Source of the DNA: Sphingobacterium cavernae
GTDB taxonomy: Bacteria > Bacteroidota > Bacteroidia > Sphingobacteriales > Sphingobacteriaceae
Direction of reading: 5' to 3'
Assembly: GCF_008520265.1 (NCBI RefSeq)
Contig: NZ_VIQM01000054.1
Location: forward strand, 1 to 64,000
Length of the DNA: 64,000 nucleotides
Below are positions 53,105 to 62,348 of the stretch, piece by piece; within the stretch, counting starts at the first letter, position 1, and each line of letters opens with the position of its first letter. The notes below the pieces were generated by a model, which was given only the letters and a program-made list of their open reading frames with translations, had not been told where the DNA came from and searched no databases. Made by a program: the position numbers and the translations under genes.

Positions 53105-55168
53105 TTATGATGGAATTTTGTTGTCTTCATAAGATTTGAAGTTTGATTTTTGAATTCTTATGGCATTCAATATTGCAAGTAATGAAACTCCCACATCGGC
53201 AAATACCGCCTCCCACATGGTCGCTAATCCGCCTGCTCCCAAAATCAAAACAGCTGCTTTTACCACAAAAGCTAATGTAATATTCTGCCAGACTACACGT
53301 TTGGTTTTCTTGCCTATTTCTATTGCTAAAGGAAGTTTTGAAGGCTTGTCATCTTGAATTACCACATCGGCTGTTTCAATAGTAGCGTCCGATCCCAAAC
53401 CACCCATCGCTATTCCTACATCGCTTAATGCGACTACTGGCGCGTCATTTACACCATCACCGACAAATGCTACAGCTTGATTTTTGGATTTAATTTCTTT
53501 GACTTTATTGACTTTGTCTTCAGGAAGCAAATCACCATAATACTGTTTGATACCTAATTTTTCTGCGACATGCGCTACTACGGAGCTTTTATCTCCACTC
53601 AACATGGTGCTGTGGACATTTAACTTTGCCAACTGTTGGATTGTATAGGTCGCATCTTCTTTGATTTGATCCGCAATAGTGATGTAGCCAATATATCTAT
53701 GGTCATAAGCAATAGCCAATGTCGTATATACTATCTGTGTAGGATCTGTATCGTAACTTACATCGTATTTATCCAAAAGCTTAAAATTTCCAACTAAAAT
53801 TTCTTTGCCCTCAATCAAAGATCGAAGACCATGACCGGGAATTTCTGTTGTTTCTTGAATCTTGATTGCATTATCCACTTCGCCTACATATTCATGAATA
53901 GCTGTTGCGATGGGATGTGTACTATGGCTTTCTACAGCATTAATCAATTTTAGCATATAATTTTGATCAATAGTCGCATCGAAGTTTATTTCTTGTACTT
54001 TAAAGACACCTTCTGTCATAGTTCCTGTTTTGTCCATGACGATGTGTTGAATATTTGCTATAGCATCAAGATAATTGGAACCTTTGAAAAGTATACCATT
54101 TTTACTGGCAGCGCCAATGCCTCCAAAATAGCCAAGTGGAATCGAAATGACTAAAGCACAAGGACACGAAATCACCAAAAATACTAATGCGCGATACAGC
54201 CATTCGTTGAATACATAATTGCTCACGAATAAAGCTGGAACCAAGCAAATCAAAATTGCTAATACTACCACTATGGGCGTATATACTTTTGCAAACTTGC
54301 GAATAAAAAGTTCTGTAGGTGCTTTTTGTGCTGTTGCATTTTGCACCAACTCCAATATTTTGCTCAACTTACTGTCTGCGTATGCTGTAGTTACCCGAAC
54401 TTGAGCTACTGTATTGAGGTTTATCATTCCTGCAAGAACGATTTCACCTTTTGTCTTGCTGTCAGGTTTACTTTCTCCTGTCAAGGCAGAAGTGTTAAAA
54501 GTAGCTGAATCTGATATAAGTTCTCCATCTAAACCTAGTTTTTCTCCAGGTTTTAGTTGTATTATAGCATCAATAGTTGCCTTGGTCGCAGGAATAGTTT
54601 TAGGAAATCCATTTTCTAATACAGTCACTTCATCGGGACGTTGATCCAAAAGTGATTGTATATTCTTTTTTGCACGTGAAACAGCCATCGTTTGGAATAC
54701 TTCACCTACAGAATAGAACAACATTACAGCTACTGCTTCGGGATATTCTTTAATAGCGAATGCACCTACAGTAGCGATTGTCATGAGCAGAAATTCTGAA
54801 AAAAAGTCGCCTTTTATGATGCTCACAAAAGCATCTTTGATAACTGGAAATCCCACTATGGCATAAGCGAATAAATACCACATAAATCGTATTGTGCCAG
54901 AAAACCAATCTTGAGGTAACCAATTGTCAAAAGCTATTGCTGAAAGTAAAAGCAAAAATGAAAGTAGAGATGGTAAAAAGAGTTTAAATATATTTTCACT
55001 CATGTGACTGTGGTCGTGACCATCATGCTCGTCATGTGTATGACTGTGAGTATGCTCTTGGGGTGATTTCTTTAACAAATCTTCCGAATTTGCATTCTTA
55101 TATATTTTGGCAGTTTGCGTGCAGCAGAGTTGTTCGCCTAATTCATTATATGTGTGTTCATGTGCCAT
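53105..55168 (-). CDS. Heavy-metal P-type ATPase (Zn/Cd/Co type)
   Basis: 687 residues. The N-terminus lacks a full HMA domain but has a CysCys (EQLCCTQT) and a His-rich stretch (HTHSHTHDEHDGHDHSH). The membrane domain carries ISCPCALV. Asp379 in DKTGTMT is phosphorylated, HSTHPIA binds nucleotide and GDGVNDAPV closes the hinge. The CPC motif and His-rich tail favour Zn/Cd export over Cu. No metal regulator gene is next to it, but a palindrome lies in its leader. Confidence 0.92.
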   Translation of the reverse strand: MAHEHTYNELGEQLCCTQTAKIYKNANSEDLLKKSPQEHTHSHTHDEHDGHDHSHMSENIFKLFLPSLLSFLLLLSAIAFDNWLPQDWFSGTIRFMWYLFAYAIVGFPVIKDAFVSIIKGDFFSEFLLMTIATVGAFAIKEYPEAVAVMLFYSVGEVFQTMAVSRAKKNIQSLLDQRPDEVTVLENGFPKTIPATKATIDAIIQLKPGEKLGLDGELISDSATFNTSALTGESKPDSKTKGEIVLAGMINLNTVAQVRVTTAYADSKLSKILELVQNATAQKAPTELFIRKFAKVYTPIVVVLAILICLVPALFVSNYVFNEWLYRALVFLVISCPCALVISIPLGYFGGIGAASKNGILFKGSNYLDAIANIQHIVMDKTGTMTEGVFKVQEINFDATIDQNYMLKLINAVESHSTHPIATAIHEYVGEVDNAIKIQETTEIPGHGLRSLIEGKEILVGNFKLLDKYDVSYDTDPTQIVYTTLAIAYDHRYIGYITIADQIKEDATYTIQQLAKLNVHSTMLSGDKSSVVAHVAEKLGIKQYYGDLLPEDKVNKVKEIKSKNQAVAFVGDGVNDAPVVALSDVGIAMGGLGSDATIETADVVIQDDKPSKLPLAIEIGKKTKRVVWQNITLAFVVKAAVLILGAGGLATMWEAVFADVGVSLLAILNAIRIQKSNFKSYEDNKIPS

Positions 55169-55181
55169 ATTGTAATATTTT

Positions 55182-55196
55182 TCACATTAAATGTGA
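55182..55196. promoter_or_regulatory. Palindromic operator candidate before the metal ATPase
   Basis: TCACATT-A-AATGTGA, a perfect 7-1-7 inverted repeat, is 13 nt upstream of the ATPase start. Its position suits repression by a metal sensor, but I cannot name the regulator. Confidence 0.5.
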
Positions 55197-55330
55197 CTTT
55201 TAGGTTTGGCGTTGATAGATTTAAATATAGCTAATCTTTTCTGAATATTGTGTGTGTCCAGGCAAAACTTAATAATTAAGTCATTTGAATATTTTACAAT
55301 TTAGTTAGTATTGCTTGCTAATATTTTTAG

Positions 55331-55338
55331 TAATTTTG
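55331..55338 (+). promoter_or_regulatory. -7 promoter box (TAATTTTG) for dinB
   Basis: An exact TAnnTTTG 22 nt before the dinB ATG. No LexA-like palindrome is seen in the leader. Confidence 0.6.
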
Positions 55339-55360
55339 AAGCCTAAGTTTGGAGTAAAAA

Positions 55361-56530
55361 ATGAATTGGCAAGATACAAAGCGTTTTGTGGCACATTTGG
55401 ATTTGGATACTTTTTTCGTGAGTGTTGAGCGATTAAAGAACCGTGAATTTGTGGGTAAACCGCTTATTGTAGGAGGTTTGAGTGATCGCGGTGTGGTCGC
55501 AGCATGTAGTTACGAAACTCGAAAATTTGGAGTACACAGCGCTATGCCGATGAAGTTGGCTTTACGTCTTTGTCCGCATGCGATAGTGGTGCGAGGTGAT
55601 TCGGATAGTTATAGTTATTATTCGCGCTTGGTGACGGATGTGGTGTCGGATACCGTCCCTGTGATGGAGAAGGCGAGTATTGATGAGTTTTATGTGGATT
55701 TGACAGGAGTAGATCGATTTTTTGGCTGTAGCCAGTTTATGATTGAACTCAAAGAGCGCATTCGCAAAGAGTCTGGTTTGCCGATTAGCTATGCGCTTGC
55801 TTCCAATAAATTGGTCAGTAAAGTAGCTACAGACGATGCCAAACCTGATGGTCGAAAGGAAATAGCGCATGGCTTAGAGAAATCTTATTTGGCTCCTTTG
55901 CATATCGAACGAATGCCCGGGATAGGGCAGAAGACTTCCGCACTGCTGCAACAAATGGGGGTAAGGACGATTAAGGTGTTGAGTGAAATCCCAGTGCCGA
56001 TGATGCAAAATTTGTTGGGAAAGAATGGAATAGATTTATCTCGAAAAGCTAATGGTATTGATCCTACACCTATTGTGCCATACTCCGAACAAAAAAGTAT
56101 TGGTACGGAAGAAACATTTCAACAAGATACGATAGATTTAAAATTTTTGAACAGTGAGATTATCCGCATGACCGAGAAGTTGGCTTTTCAATTGCGTCAA
56201 AGTGGGAAATTGACAGGTTGTATTACGGTGAAGTTGCGGTATTCAAATTTTGATACGGTGAGCAAGCAAATGGTGATTTCATATACAGCTTCGGATGCGG
56301 TATTGATTCGAAAAGCCAAAGAGCTTTTTGCTAAATTATACGAAAAACGGATGTTGGTGCGATTGATTGGCGTGCGTTTTAGTCATTTGGTGTATGGTTC
56401 GCAACAGATTAATCTTTTTGAAGATACCGAAGAAGCTGTTCGGTTGTACCAAGCCATGGATGCAATGCGTAATCGCTTTGGCGAAGAAGTGGTAAAGCGC
56501 GCGATTTCAGTTCCTAAGCCTAATAAGTAA
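55361..56530 (+). CDS. dinB: DNA polymerase IV (Y family)
   Basis: 389 residues: palm motif AHLDLDTFFVSVE with the first catalytic Asp, CSYETRKFGVHSAMP, then SIDEFYVDLTG with the second carboxylates. A helix-hairpin-helix thumb region (MPGIGQKTSALLQQMGV) and little-finger domain follow. It performs error-prone bypass synthesis. The C-terminus is short, and INLFEDTEE (about 347-355) resembles a beta-clamp-binding motif. Confidence 0.95.
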   Translation: MNWQDTKRFVAHLDLDTFFVSVERLKNREFVGKPLIVGGLSDRGVVAACSYETRKFGVHSAMPMKLALRLCPHAIVVRGDSDSYSYYSRLVTDVVSDTVPVMEKASIDEFYVDLTGVDRFFGCSQFMIELKERIRKESGLPISYALASNKLVSKVATDDAKPDGRKEIAHGLEKSYLAPLHIERMPGIGQKTSALLQQMGVRTIKVLSEIPVPMMQNLLGKNGIDLSRKANGIDPTPIVPYSEQKSIGTEETFQQDTIDLKFLNSEIIRMTEKLAFQLRQSGKLTGCITVKLRYSNFDTVSKQMVISYTASDAVLIRKAKELFAKLYEKRMLVRLIGVRFSHLVYGSQQINLFEDTEEAVRLYQAMDAMRNRFGEEVVKRAISVPKPNK

Positions 56531-56533
56531 TGT

Positions 56534-57262
56534 TTAATAAGTAAACTGATATTTGTTATCTACAACCTTAAAGTCAACTTCCTTTTTAGATTCTTGAAAT
56601 AAAAGATATCCTTTTTGGATATTTTGCCAAAAAGCATAGGTTTCCTCATCTACTTGTGATTTGTAGGTGAGCATATTTTCTTCAGTCATTTCAAAAGGAA
56701 AGATATAGACTGGAATTTGTTGTTGTCCAGCATCTTTTGCCCAAAGGGCATACAGGTAAATTTCTTTCATGAGATTATCCGTCATTGGGAGACAACCTAC
56801 AGTTTCGCATTTGCCATGAATAAAAATATCCGAACCTGTATAATGATGCGCTAAGTCATATGGATTTGGATAATCTAAACCTAATGATAGATAGAATTTA
56901 CTTTTGGGGTTAAAACGATTGATGCTATAAAACCCTTCTGGAACTTGCTTGTCGCCTTCGGCTTTTTTTGGTCCTAATATTCCAGAGCGTGCACAAATTT
57001 CATAGTGTTGTATAAGTTTGTAATTTTCTTGGCTGGTAGATTTTGCAAATAAATCTAGCCTGTCCAAATCTTTGTAAGCAACGAAAAGAATATTTAAATC
57101 TGCACGATCCAACTGGTGAGTTTTAAGATTTTCTTGCACAAGTTTACCTTTTTGGGTTAGAGCAGTTTGGATGCGGTCTTCTTCCTGAGAATTGGATGTA
57201 GGTGTATGGCAATTTGTAAGCATAAAACAGAAAATCGGTACAAATATTAGAAGCTTCATCAA
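56534..57262 (-). CDS. L,D-transpeptidase-family lipoprotein (YafK-like)
   Basis: 242 residues with a lipoprotein signal (FMLTNC, Cys18). The catalytic motif is IFIHGKCETVGCLPMTD, with the nucleophile Cys in the VGCLP block, and FYSINRFNPKSKF is typical of the YafK group. Such proteins link or unlink murein and outer membrane proteins. The start overlaps the stop of the pentapeptide gene by 4 nt. It ends 3 nt before the dinB stop on the other strand. Confidence 0.88.
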   Translation of the reverse strand: MMKLLIFVPIFCFMLTNCHTPTSNSQEEDRIQTALTQKGKLVQENLKTHQLDRADLNILFVAYKDLDRLDLFAKSTSQENYKLIQHYEICARSGILGPKKAEGDKQVPEGFYSINRFNPKSKFYLSLGLDYPNPYDLAHHYTGSDIFIHGKCETVGCLPMTDNLMKEIYLYALWAKDAGQQQIPVYIFPFEMTEENMLTYKSQVDEETYAFWQNIQKGYLLFQESKKEVDFKVVDNKYQFTY

Positions 57263-57825
57263 GTGATACGTAATTTATATTTTGTCAACAGATTAGGAAG
57301 ACTTTGTATAGAAAATTTTGCGCTAGCGACACGATTTGCTTCGGGATCAAGTTGGAAATTATATGCTGTAGAAAAATCAGCTTTCTCCAAATTACTTTGA
57401 TAAAAAGTTGCACGTTGCAAATCGCAATTGTCAAAAATTGCTTCTTTTAATAGCGTGCTTTCAAAATCTACTTCGTGTAGACGGCAAGATTTGAATTTTG
57501 TTTTATTAATTTTCAATCCAGCAAAAGAACAATGGTCGAGTATGCTTTCTACAAATGAAAAACCAATATTGAAAAGATTTGCTGTGTGAAATTGTAAACC
57601 CAATATTTTGCAGTGCATAAACTTGCAATCTTGAAACATTGTGTTTTCAATTTTAGCTAAACTTAAGTTACAATTCTCAAAAGTGCAGTCAATGAATTTT
57701 ATTCCGTTTAATACTGTAGCTTCAAAATTGCAGTGTTCAAATCGGCAATATTCATATTCTGCAATTTCAATGCTTTCTTTTTGAAAGTCTATTTTCTGAA
57801 ATGATTTATCTTCTATTAAGTTCAT
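57259..57825 (-). CDS. Pentapeptide-repeat protein
   Basis: 188 residues made mostly of A(D/N)LxF-type repeats: FEHCNFEATVLNGIKF, FENCNLSLAKIENTMF, DHCSFAGLKI, ANLFNIGFSF, SNLEKADFS. These form a right-handed beta-helix. Qnr-type members protect topoisomerases, but no such link is visible here beyond a topoisomerase gene 5 kb away. It lies between a Crp-type regulator (7 nt) and an L,D-transpeptidase (overlapping), so the three are one unit. Confidence 0.88.
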   Translation of the reverse strand: MNLIEDKSFQKIDFQKESIEIAEYEYCRFEHCNFEATVLNGIKFIDCTFENCNLSLAKIENTMFQDCKFMHCKILGLQFHTANLFNIGFSFVESILDHCSFAGLKINKTKFKSCRLHEVDFESTLLKEAIFDNCDLQRATFYQSNLEKADFSTAYNFQLDPEANRVASAKFSIQSLPNLLTKYKLRIT

Positions 57826-57832
57826 TCAAAAT

Positions 57833-58405
57833 TTATAAATAAGCCACTTCTTTGCGAATACGACTCAATGAAGTGTCCGTAATACCTAGATAAGTTGCAA
57901 TATGTTTTAATGGTGCTTGTTTGATGATCTGTGGTTTCTCCTGAATTAATTGCAAATACCGTTTGGAAGCAGGCTCGGTGATAATTTCTGTTGCTCGTTT
58001 TTTGCTCAAATATAATTCATAAGACATCCAAGCGCGCCCCCATTCGCGCATAGCGGGTATTTTGTGAAACAATTCTTGAAAATCGTCATAACTAATCTTG
58101 TATAAACTGCAATCCGTCAAACATTGAATGTATTCTTGGGAGGGCACTCTTGGGAAAATCGATGCTACATCAATTACGACTTCATTATTTCCTTTAAAGT
58201 CTGTTGTGATTTCATTGCCTTCATAATCGTACAAATAAGCACGAACTAATCCCGACTCGATGATATAATATTCATCTTGAATTTTTCCTTTTGAGAGTAA
58301 CAATTCTCCCTTATGGGCTGTGATTTTTTGATGTGCTTGTGCAATTAACTCAAAATCTGATGCTTCAAATAGCGGATGTTGGTAGACTTGTTTGAGGATG
58401 TCCAT
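57833..58405 (-). CDS. Crp/Fnr-family transcription regulator
   Basis: 190 residues. A cyclic-nucleotide-binding-like beta-barrel (about 15-110, GELLLSKGKIQDEYYIIESG, FKGNNEVVIDVASIF) is followed by a helix-turn-helix ending APLKHIATYLGITDTSLSRIRKE. There are no Fnr-type Cys ligands, and the cAMP site Arg-Ser pair is not evident, so the signal is unknown. It heads the Crp-pentapeptide-L,D-transpeptidase unit and probably regulates it. Confidence 0.9.
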   Translation of the reverse strand: MDILKQVYQHPLFEASDFELIAQAHQKITAHKGELLLSKGKIQDEYYIIESGLVRAYLYDYEGNEITTDFKGNNEVVIDVASIFPRVPSQEYIQCLTDCSLYKISYDDFQELFHKIPAMREWGRAWMSYELYLSKKRATEIITEPASKRYLQLIQEKPQIIKQAPLKHIATYLGITDTSLSRIRKEVAYL

Positions 58406-58452
58406 TTTTAGTTTAAAATAATTCCTTTACAATTTAGGAAAAATCCTATAAA

Positions 58453-60147
58453 TTAAAACGGGTCTGCTACTTCAAATTCAATTATTTGCTTTGTCGTGGG
58501 ATGTACAAATTGAATGTATCCTGCGTGAAGATGTAATCTATCAGCTCTTTTTCCATACAAATCATCACCTACAATCGGCGTATTCAATCCTTTGTTGTGC
58601 GCGGAATGCACTCGCAATTGATGCGTTCTTCCGGTAAGTGGAAAATAGTGAATTCTTGTTTTACCATTTTCAATTGCTACGACGTTGAATTTTGTTTGGG
58701 CAGGTTTTCCGTACTCGTAGCAAACAACTTGTCGTGGTCTATCTTCTAAATCAACACGCAAAGGCAAATCAATTAGTCCTTCTTCTGGTGTAATAATGCC
58801 ATCTAATAATGCCGTATAACGCTTTTGAATGGTATGCTGTATAAACTGATCTTGTATAAATTGATGGGCTTCCTTGTTTTTTGCAATAACCAAAATTCCC
58901 GAAGTCGACATATCCAATCTGTGAATGATGACGGGACCTGTTATTTCTGGATTTCTTGTCAGAATACGTGTTTGCACACTATCTTGGACATTTATTCCTG
59001 GAACAGAAAGAAACTCTGCGGGCTTGTTTACCACAATAATATCGTCATCTTCGTAAATAATTTCGATATCGACATCAGAGGCTGGATTTTCTAACATTGG
59101 GTTCGGATCAACGTCCAACCCTTGTAGCATATGTCCCAAGATTGGTTCACATTTACCGCGGCAAGAAGGGTAGAAATATTTGTGCTTACGAACCTCTGAA
59201 CCCAGAGGAGCACCCCACCAAAATTCTGCTAAGCAAATAGGTTTTAGATTATGGAGATAAGCATACTGTAATAATTTAGGCGCAGCACATTCGCCTGCGC
59301 CTGCAGGTGGCAACATTTTTATAGCTTCTTCAAAAATATCCAACACCGCAAGTGTTTCACCTTTAGCATTTAAGAAATGGTATTGATCAAACAATCTATT
59401 TTGCAGATTTGATGATTTAGATTTTCTACTTTCTTTCTTTTCTTCTATCTCTTGAATCAACAGATTCAGCTCATTTTCTATAGCAGCTAATCTATTTTTG
59501 CAAGTGATTTTCAACACATCGTATTCGTGCTGGTCACGGTAACTTTGTTTGATTAAATCTTGTTCTAATTCTTGATAAGTATCTGCGTCTAACACTTCTT
59601 TTTGTGCAGTACGAGTGGATTTACGTTCGGCTTTATTCTTTTTGTGTAAGGCGCGTGCTTCCGCGAGATCTTGCTCATTTTGCTTTTTGCAAAGTTCGGC
59701 TTGCTGTTTTAATTCTGCAATCTTTGGATTTCTCTCCAATTTTTCAATTTCGCGATTTAACGCATTGATAGTTGCTTCTTCGAGTAAGAAAAATCCTTCC
59801 GGATCGAGCATATCAAAAATCGGCGGAATAAAATAGCGGTGTTGATTTGTGCCGGCAAGTTTTCCGGAACAAGCCGCGAGGTAATTCAATTTTCCTTCTT
59901 TGTCCTCCACAACCAAAACGCCAAACATTTTACCAATTACTAACCCTTCTTGACCATCATTCAATCCAAAATTGTGGTCAAAGTCTTGCTGCGTCTCTAA
60001 ATACTGCTGAACTTCCTCAGCGGCAATGACGCTAAGCGGATGCGGTTCGTAGCAAAAAGGGAATGTGAATTTTTCGGGTTTTGCAATGGAAGTAATATCT
60101 CGTCGGAATGTATGTAAAAATGGAGTGCTCGAAGCCATTGTTGTCAT
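58453..60147 (-). CDS. RluA-family pseudouridine synthase with long N-terminal region
   Basis: 564 residues from the ATG at 60145-60147; the promoter box at 60159-60166 excludes an upstream in-frame ATG. About 300 N-terminal residues are family-specific (FGLNDGQEGLVIGKMFGVLVV, PPIFDMLDPEGFF) and include a charged coiled coil (about 145-250). The catalytic domain follows: DDDIIVVNKPAEFLSVPG, RLD motif with the catalytic Asp (IIHRLDMSTSG) and FPLTGRTHQLRVH. It isomerises uridine in rRNA or tRNA; the target is unknown. Confidence 0.88.
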   Translation of the reverse strand: MTTMASSTPFLHTFRRDITSIAKPEKFTFPFCYEPHPLSVIAAEEVQQYLETQQDFDHNFGLNDGQEGLVIGKMFGVLVVEDKEGKLNYLAACSGKLAGTNQHRYFIPPIFDMLDPEGFFLLEEATINALNREIEKLERNPKIAELKQQAELCKKQNEQDLAEARALHKKNKAERKSTRTAQKEVLDADTYQELEQDLIKQSYRDQHEYDVLKITCKNRLAAIENELNLLIQEIEEKKESRKSKSSNLQNRLFDQYHFLNAKGETLAVLDIFEEAIKMLPPAGAGECAAPKLLQYAYLHNLKPICLAEFWWGAPLGSEVRKHKYFYPSCRGKCEPILGHMLQGLDVDPNPMLENPASDVDIEIIYEDDDIIVVNKPAEFLSVPGINVQDSVQTRILTRNPEITGPVIIHRLDMSTSGILVIAKNKEAHQFIQDQFIQHTIQKRYTALLDGIITPEEGLIDLPLRVDLEDRPRQVVCYEYGKPAQTKFNVVAIENGKTRIHYFPLTGRTHQLRVHSAHNKGLNTPIVGDDLYGKRADRLHLHAGYIQFVHPTTKQIIEFEVADPF

Positions 60148-60158
60148 TTGTTGAACCA

Positions 60159-60166
60159 CAAAATTA
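60159..60166 (-). promoter_or_regulatory. -7 promoter box (TAATTTTG) for the RluA-family gene
   Basis: An exact TAnnTTTG on the minus strand, 11 nt before the ATG at 60147. Confidence 0.6.
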
Positions 60167-60287
60167 CTAAGAAAAATCCATTGCTGAACTATTGAAAATG
60201 GGTTTTTCATTATGACAATTTTATGTCTTGAAGTATTGTATTTTGGGTATGATAATGGCTAAATTAGAGCTGTTAAAGCAACTACTT

Positions 60288-61250
60288 ATGGCATTTGAGA
60301 AAGTACAATTTGGACAATCAGACTTACAAATAATCCCTTTAATTTTTGGTGGAAATGTATTTGGATGGACATTAGATGAGCAAGATTCTTTTGAAATTCT
60401 GGATGATTTTATTGACAATGGTTTTAATGCGATTGATACGTCCAATAATTATTCCCATTGGGTGAAAGGTAACACGGGAGGGGAGTCCGAAGCCATTATT
60501 GGTAATTGGCTTTCGAAAAAAGGAGGTCGTGACAAAGTCGTTTTGATGACAAAAGTTGGCGGAAGGTTTGGTTATGAATCAAAATTCAACGTGCAAGGTG
60601 CATATATCAAAGAGCAAGTGGAACATTCGCTTCGTCGTTTCCAAACCGACTATATCGATGTATATCAAACGCACTATGATGACGAGGTGACGCCTATTGA
60701 AGAGACTTTGCGCGCATATGAGGATTTAGTCAAGGAAGGCAAGGTGCGTTATATAGGTGCTTCGAATATCAGTCCAGAGCGTTTAGTGGAAAGTTTGGAC
60801 TTGGCGACGGCAAAGAGTTTACCAAGTTACATTTCTTTGCAGCCTGAATACAATTTATTCGATCGTGCAAAATTTGAAAATCTTTACCAAAAATTAGCAT
60901 TGGAAAAGCAGATAGCTGTTATTCCATATTATTCTTTGGCGAGCGGTTTTTTGAGTGGGAAATATCAGTCCAAAGAAGACTTTAACCAATCTGTTCGCGG
61001 GAAGGGAATTCAAGACAAATATTGGAATGATCGCGGAAGAAGAATTGTTGCGGCACAACAGGAACTTGCCGAACAATATAATGTTTCACCTTCGGCTATT
61101 GCTTTGGCTTGGTTATTGGCTCAACCATCCATTACAGCACCAATTGCTAGTGCGACGAAGTTTGAGCATACAGATGCCTTTGTTGATGCGCTCTATATCA
61201 AATTGGCTGATGAAGATATTCAAAAATTAAATGAAGCAAGTACATATTAA
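60288..61250 (+). CDS. Aldo/keto reductase
   Basis: 320 residues from the ATG at 60288 (MAFEKVQFGQSDLQI); ATGs further up give a non-family extension. The catalytic tetrad is Asp and Tyr in IDTSNNYSHW, Lys in MTKVGG, and His in VYQTHYDDEV. The NADPH site near the end is PIASATKFEH. The substrate is not clear. It is followed 12 nt later by dps, suggesting an oxidative-stress unit. Confidence 0.9.
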   Translation: MAFEKVQFGQSDLQIIPLIFGGNVFGWTLDEQDSFEILDDFIDNGFNAIDTSNNYSHWVKGNTGGESEAIIGNWLSKKGGRDKVVLMTKVGGRFGYESKFNVQGAYIKEQVEHSLRRFQTDYIDVYQTHYDDEVTPIEETLRAYEDLVKEGKVRYIGASNISPERLVESLDLATAKSLPSYISLQPEYNLFDRAKFENLYQKLALEKQIAVIPYYSLASGFLSGKYQSKEDFNQSVRGKGIQDKYWNDRGRRIVAAQQELAEQYNVSPSAIALAWLLAQPSITAPIASATKFEHTDAFVDALYIKLADEDIQKLNEASTY

Positions 61251-61262
61251 AAGTTATACATT

Positions 61263-61733
61263 ATGAAAACAAATATTGGAATAAAAGAGAAGGATACTGC
61301 AGCTGTTGCAGAGATTTTAAATAAATTGTTAGCAGATCATAACGTGTTATATACAAAAGCTAGAAATGCACATTGGAATGTTGTAGGTCCAGATTTTCAT
61401 GCGCAACATTTATTTTTCGAAACAATTTATGATGCTTTGGCTGAAACTATCGATGAAATTGCAGAACGCGTACGTGCCATTGGGCATTATGCTGTAGGTT
61501 CTTTAAAAGAATTTTTGGATCTAACGCAACTTTCAGAGGAAAAACCAGCAAAAAATGATAGCCAAAGTTATATCAAAGCACTATTGAATGATTTCGAAAG
61601 TATTATCATTTCTATTCGCGGAAATATAGAAACAGTTGAAAAACATGGCGATGCTGGAACGGAAGATTTCTTAGTCGGCATTATGGAAACGCATGAAAAA
61701 ACAGCTTGGATGCTAAGAGCGCATTTACAATAG
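61263..61733 (+). CDS. dps: Dps ferritin-like DNA protection protein
   Basis: 156 residues. The intersubunit ferroxidase residues lie in NAHWNVVGPDFHAQHLFFE and IDEIAERVRAIG. Dps forms a 12-mer that oxidises Fe(II) with peroxide and shields DNA. It is encoded 12 nt after the aldo/keto reductase and ends in a strong terminator. The N-terminal tail is short. Confidence 0.94.
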   Translation: MKTNIGIKEKDTAAVAEILNKLLADHNVLYTKARNAHWNVVGPDFHAQHLFFETIYDALAETIDEIAERVRAIGHYAVGSLKEFLDLTQLSEEKPAKNDSQSYIKALLNDFESIIISIRGNIETVEKHGDAGTEDFLVGIMETHEKTAWMLRAHLQ

Positions 61734-61770
61734 AAAAGAGAGGTACATCCTCTCTTTTCTATTGTAAATA
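61725..61770. terminator. Bidirectional terminator after dps
   Basis: TTTACAATAGAAAAGAGAGG and its exact complement surround a short loop; the dps stop codon lies in the stem. Confidence 0.85.
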
Positions 61771-61773
61771 GTT

Positions 61774-62181
61774 TTATTTTTTCGCTTCTATCATTACAGT
61801 GCCTGCAGCCATATCGTGCAGCGCACGTCTTCTGTCATCATTATGTATCGTTAAAAATGAAATCCATCCCAAAAGTACCTTTACTATAAAACGAATAAAT
61901 GCCTGAAAAAAATTAATTTTACTATCCAAATCTTCATTCTTTCGGACATTAATTCCTTTGATTCTATTTCCAATTGTACCACCTAAAGTTTGTAAAGTTG
62001 GTTCATATAAAATGAAAACAAATAGTAAAGCAAAACCTCGTAGCCAATCAGGAAAGTTCATTGAATCGCTGATTTGAGAAAATACAAAAATTAAGATCAT
62101 AATAACACCAAAGTCAATGACACTAGATTGAATTCTGGTTAGCAAAGTGGGAAATTCGCATTCTTCTTGTATTTCTTCCAT
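61774..62181 (-). CDS. RDD-family membrane protein
   Basis: 135 residues from the ATG at 62181 (MEEIQEECEFPTLLTRIQSS); a longer reading adds an unlikely N-terminus. RDD features are RIQSSVIDFGVIMILIF, QTLGGTIGNRIKGI and RALHDMAAGTVMI, with three or four helices. The function of the family is loosely tied to membrane transport. It is convergent with dps. Confidence 0.85.
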   Translation of the reverse strand: MEEIQEECEFPTLLTRIQSSVIDFGVIMILIFVFSQISDSMNFPDWLRGFALLFVFILYEPTLQTLGGTIGNRIKGINVRKNEDLDSKINFFQAFIRFIVKVLLGWISFLTIHNDDRRRALHDMAAGTVMIEAKK

Positions 62182-62348
62182 ATATTTAGGTTTTATATTA
62201 ATAAGATTTGTAAATCTAACATAGTAACTTTCTATTAAGTTAATGTATTTAATTTCATAGGTGGTGATAAATTTAAATAGCATAATCCCCCAAAATTCCG
62301 TTAATTTGTAGCTTCATTAATTTGTAAATAACCTTACAACAATATAAT

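Noticed and set aside
60148-60210. N-terminal extension of the RluA-family protein
   Set aside because: A promoter box lies inside it and the extension does not resemble the family.
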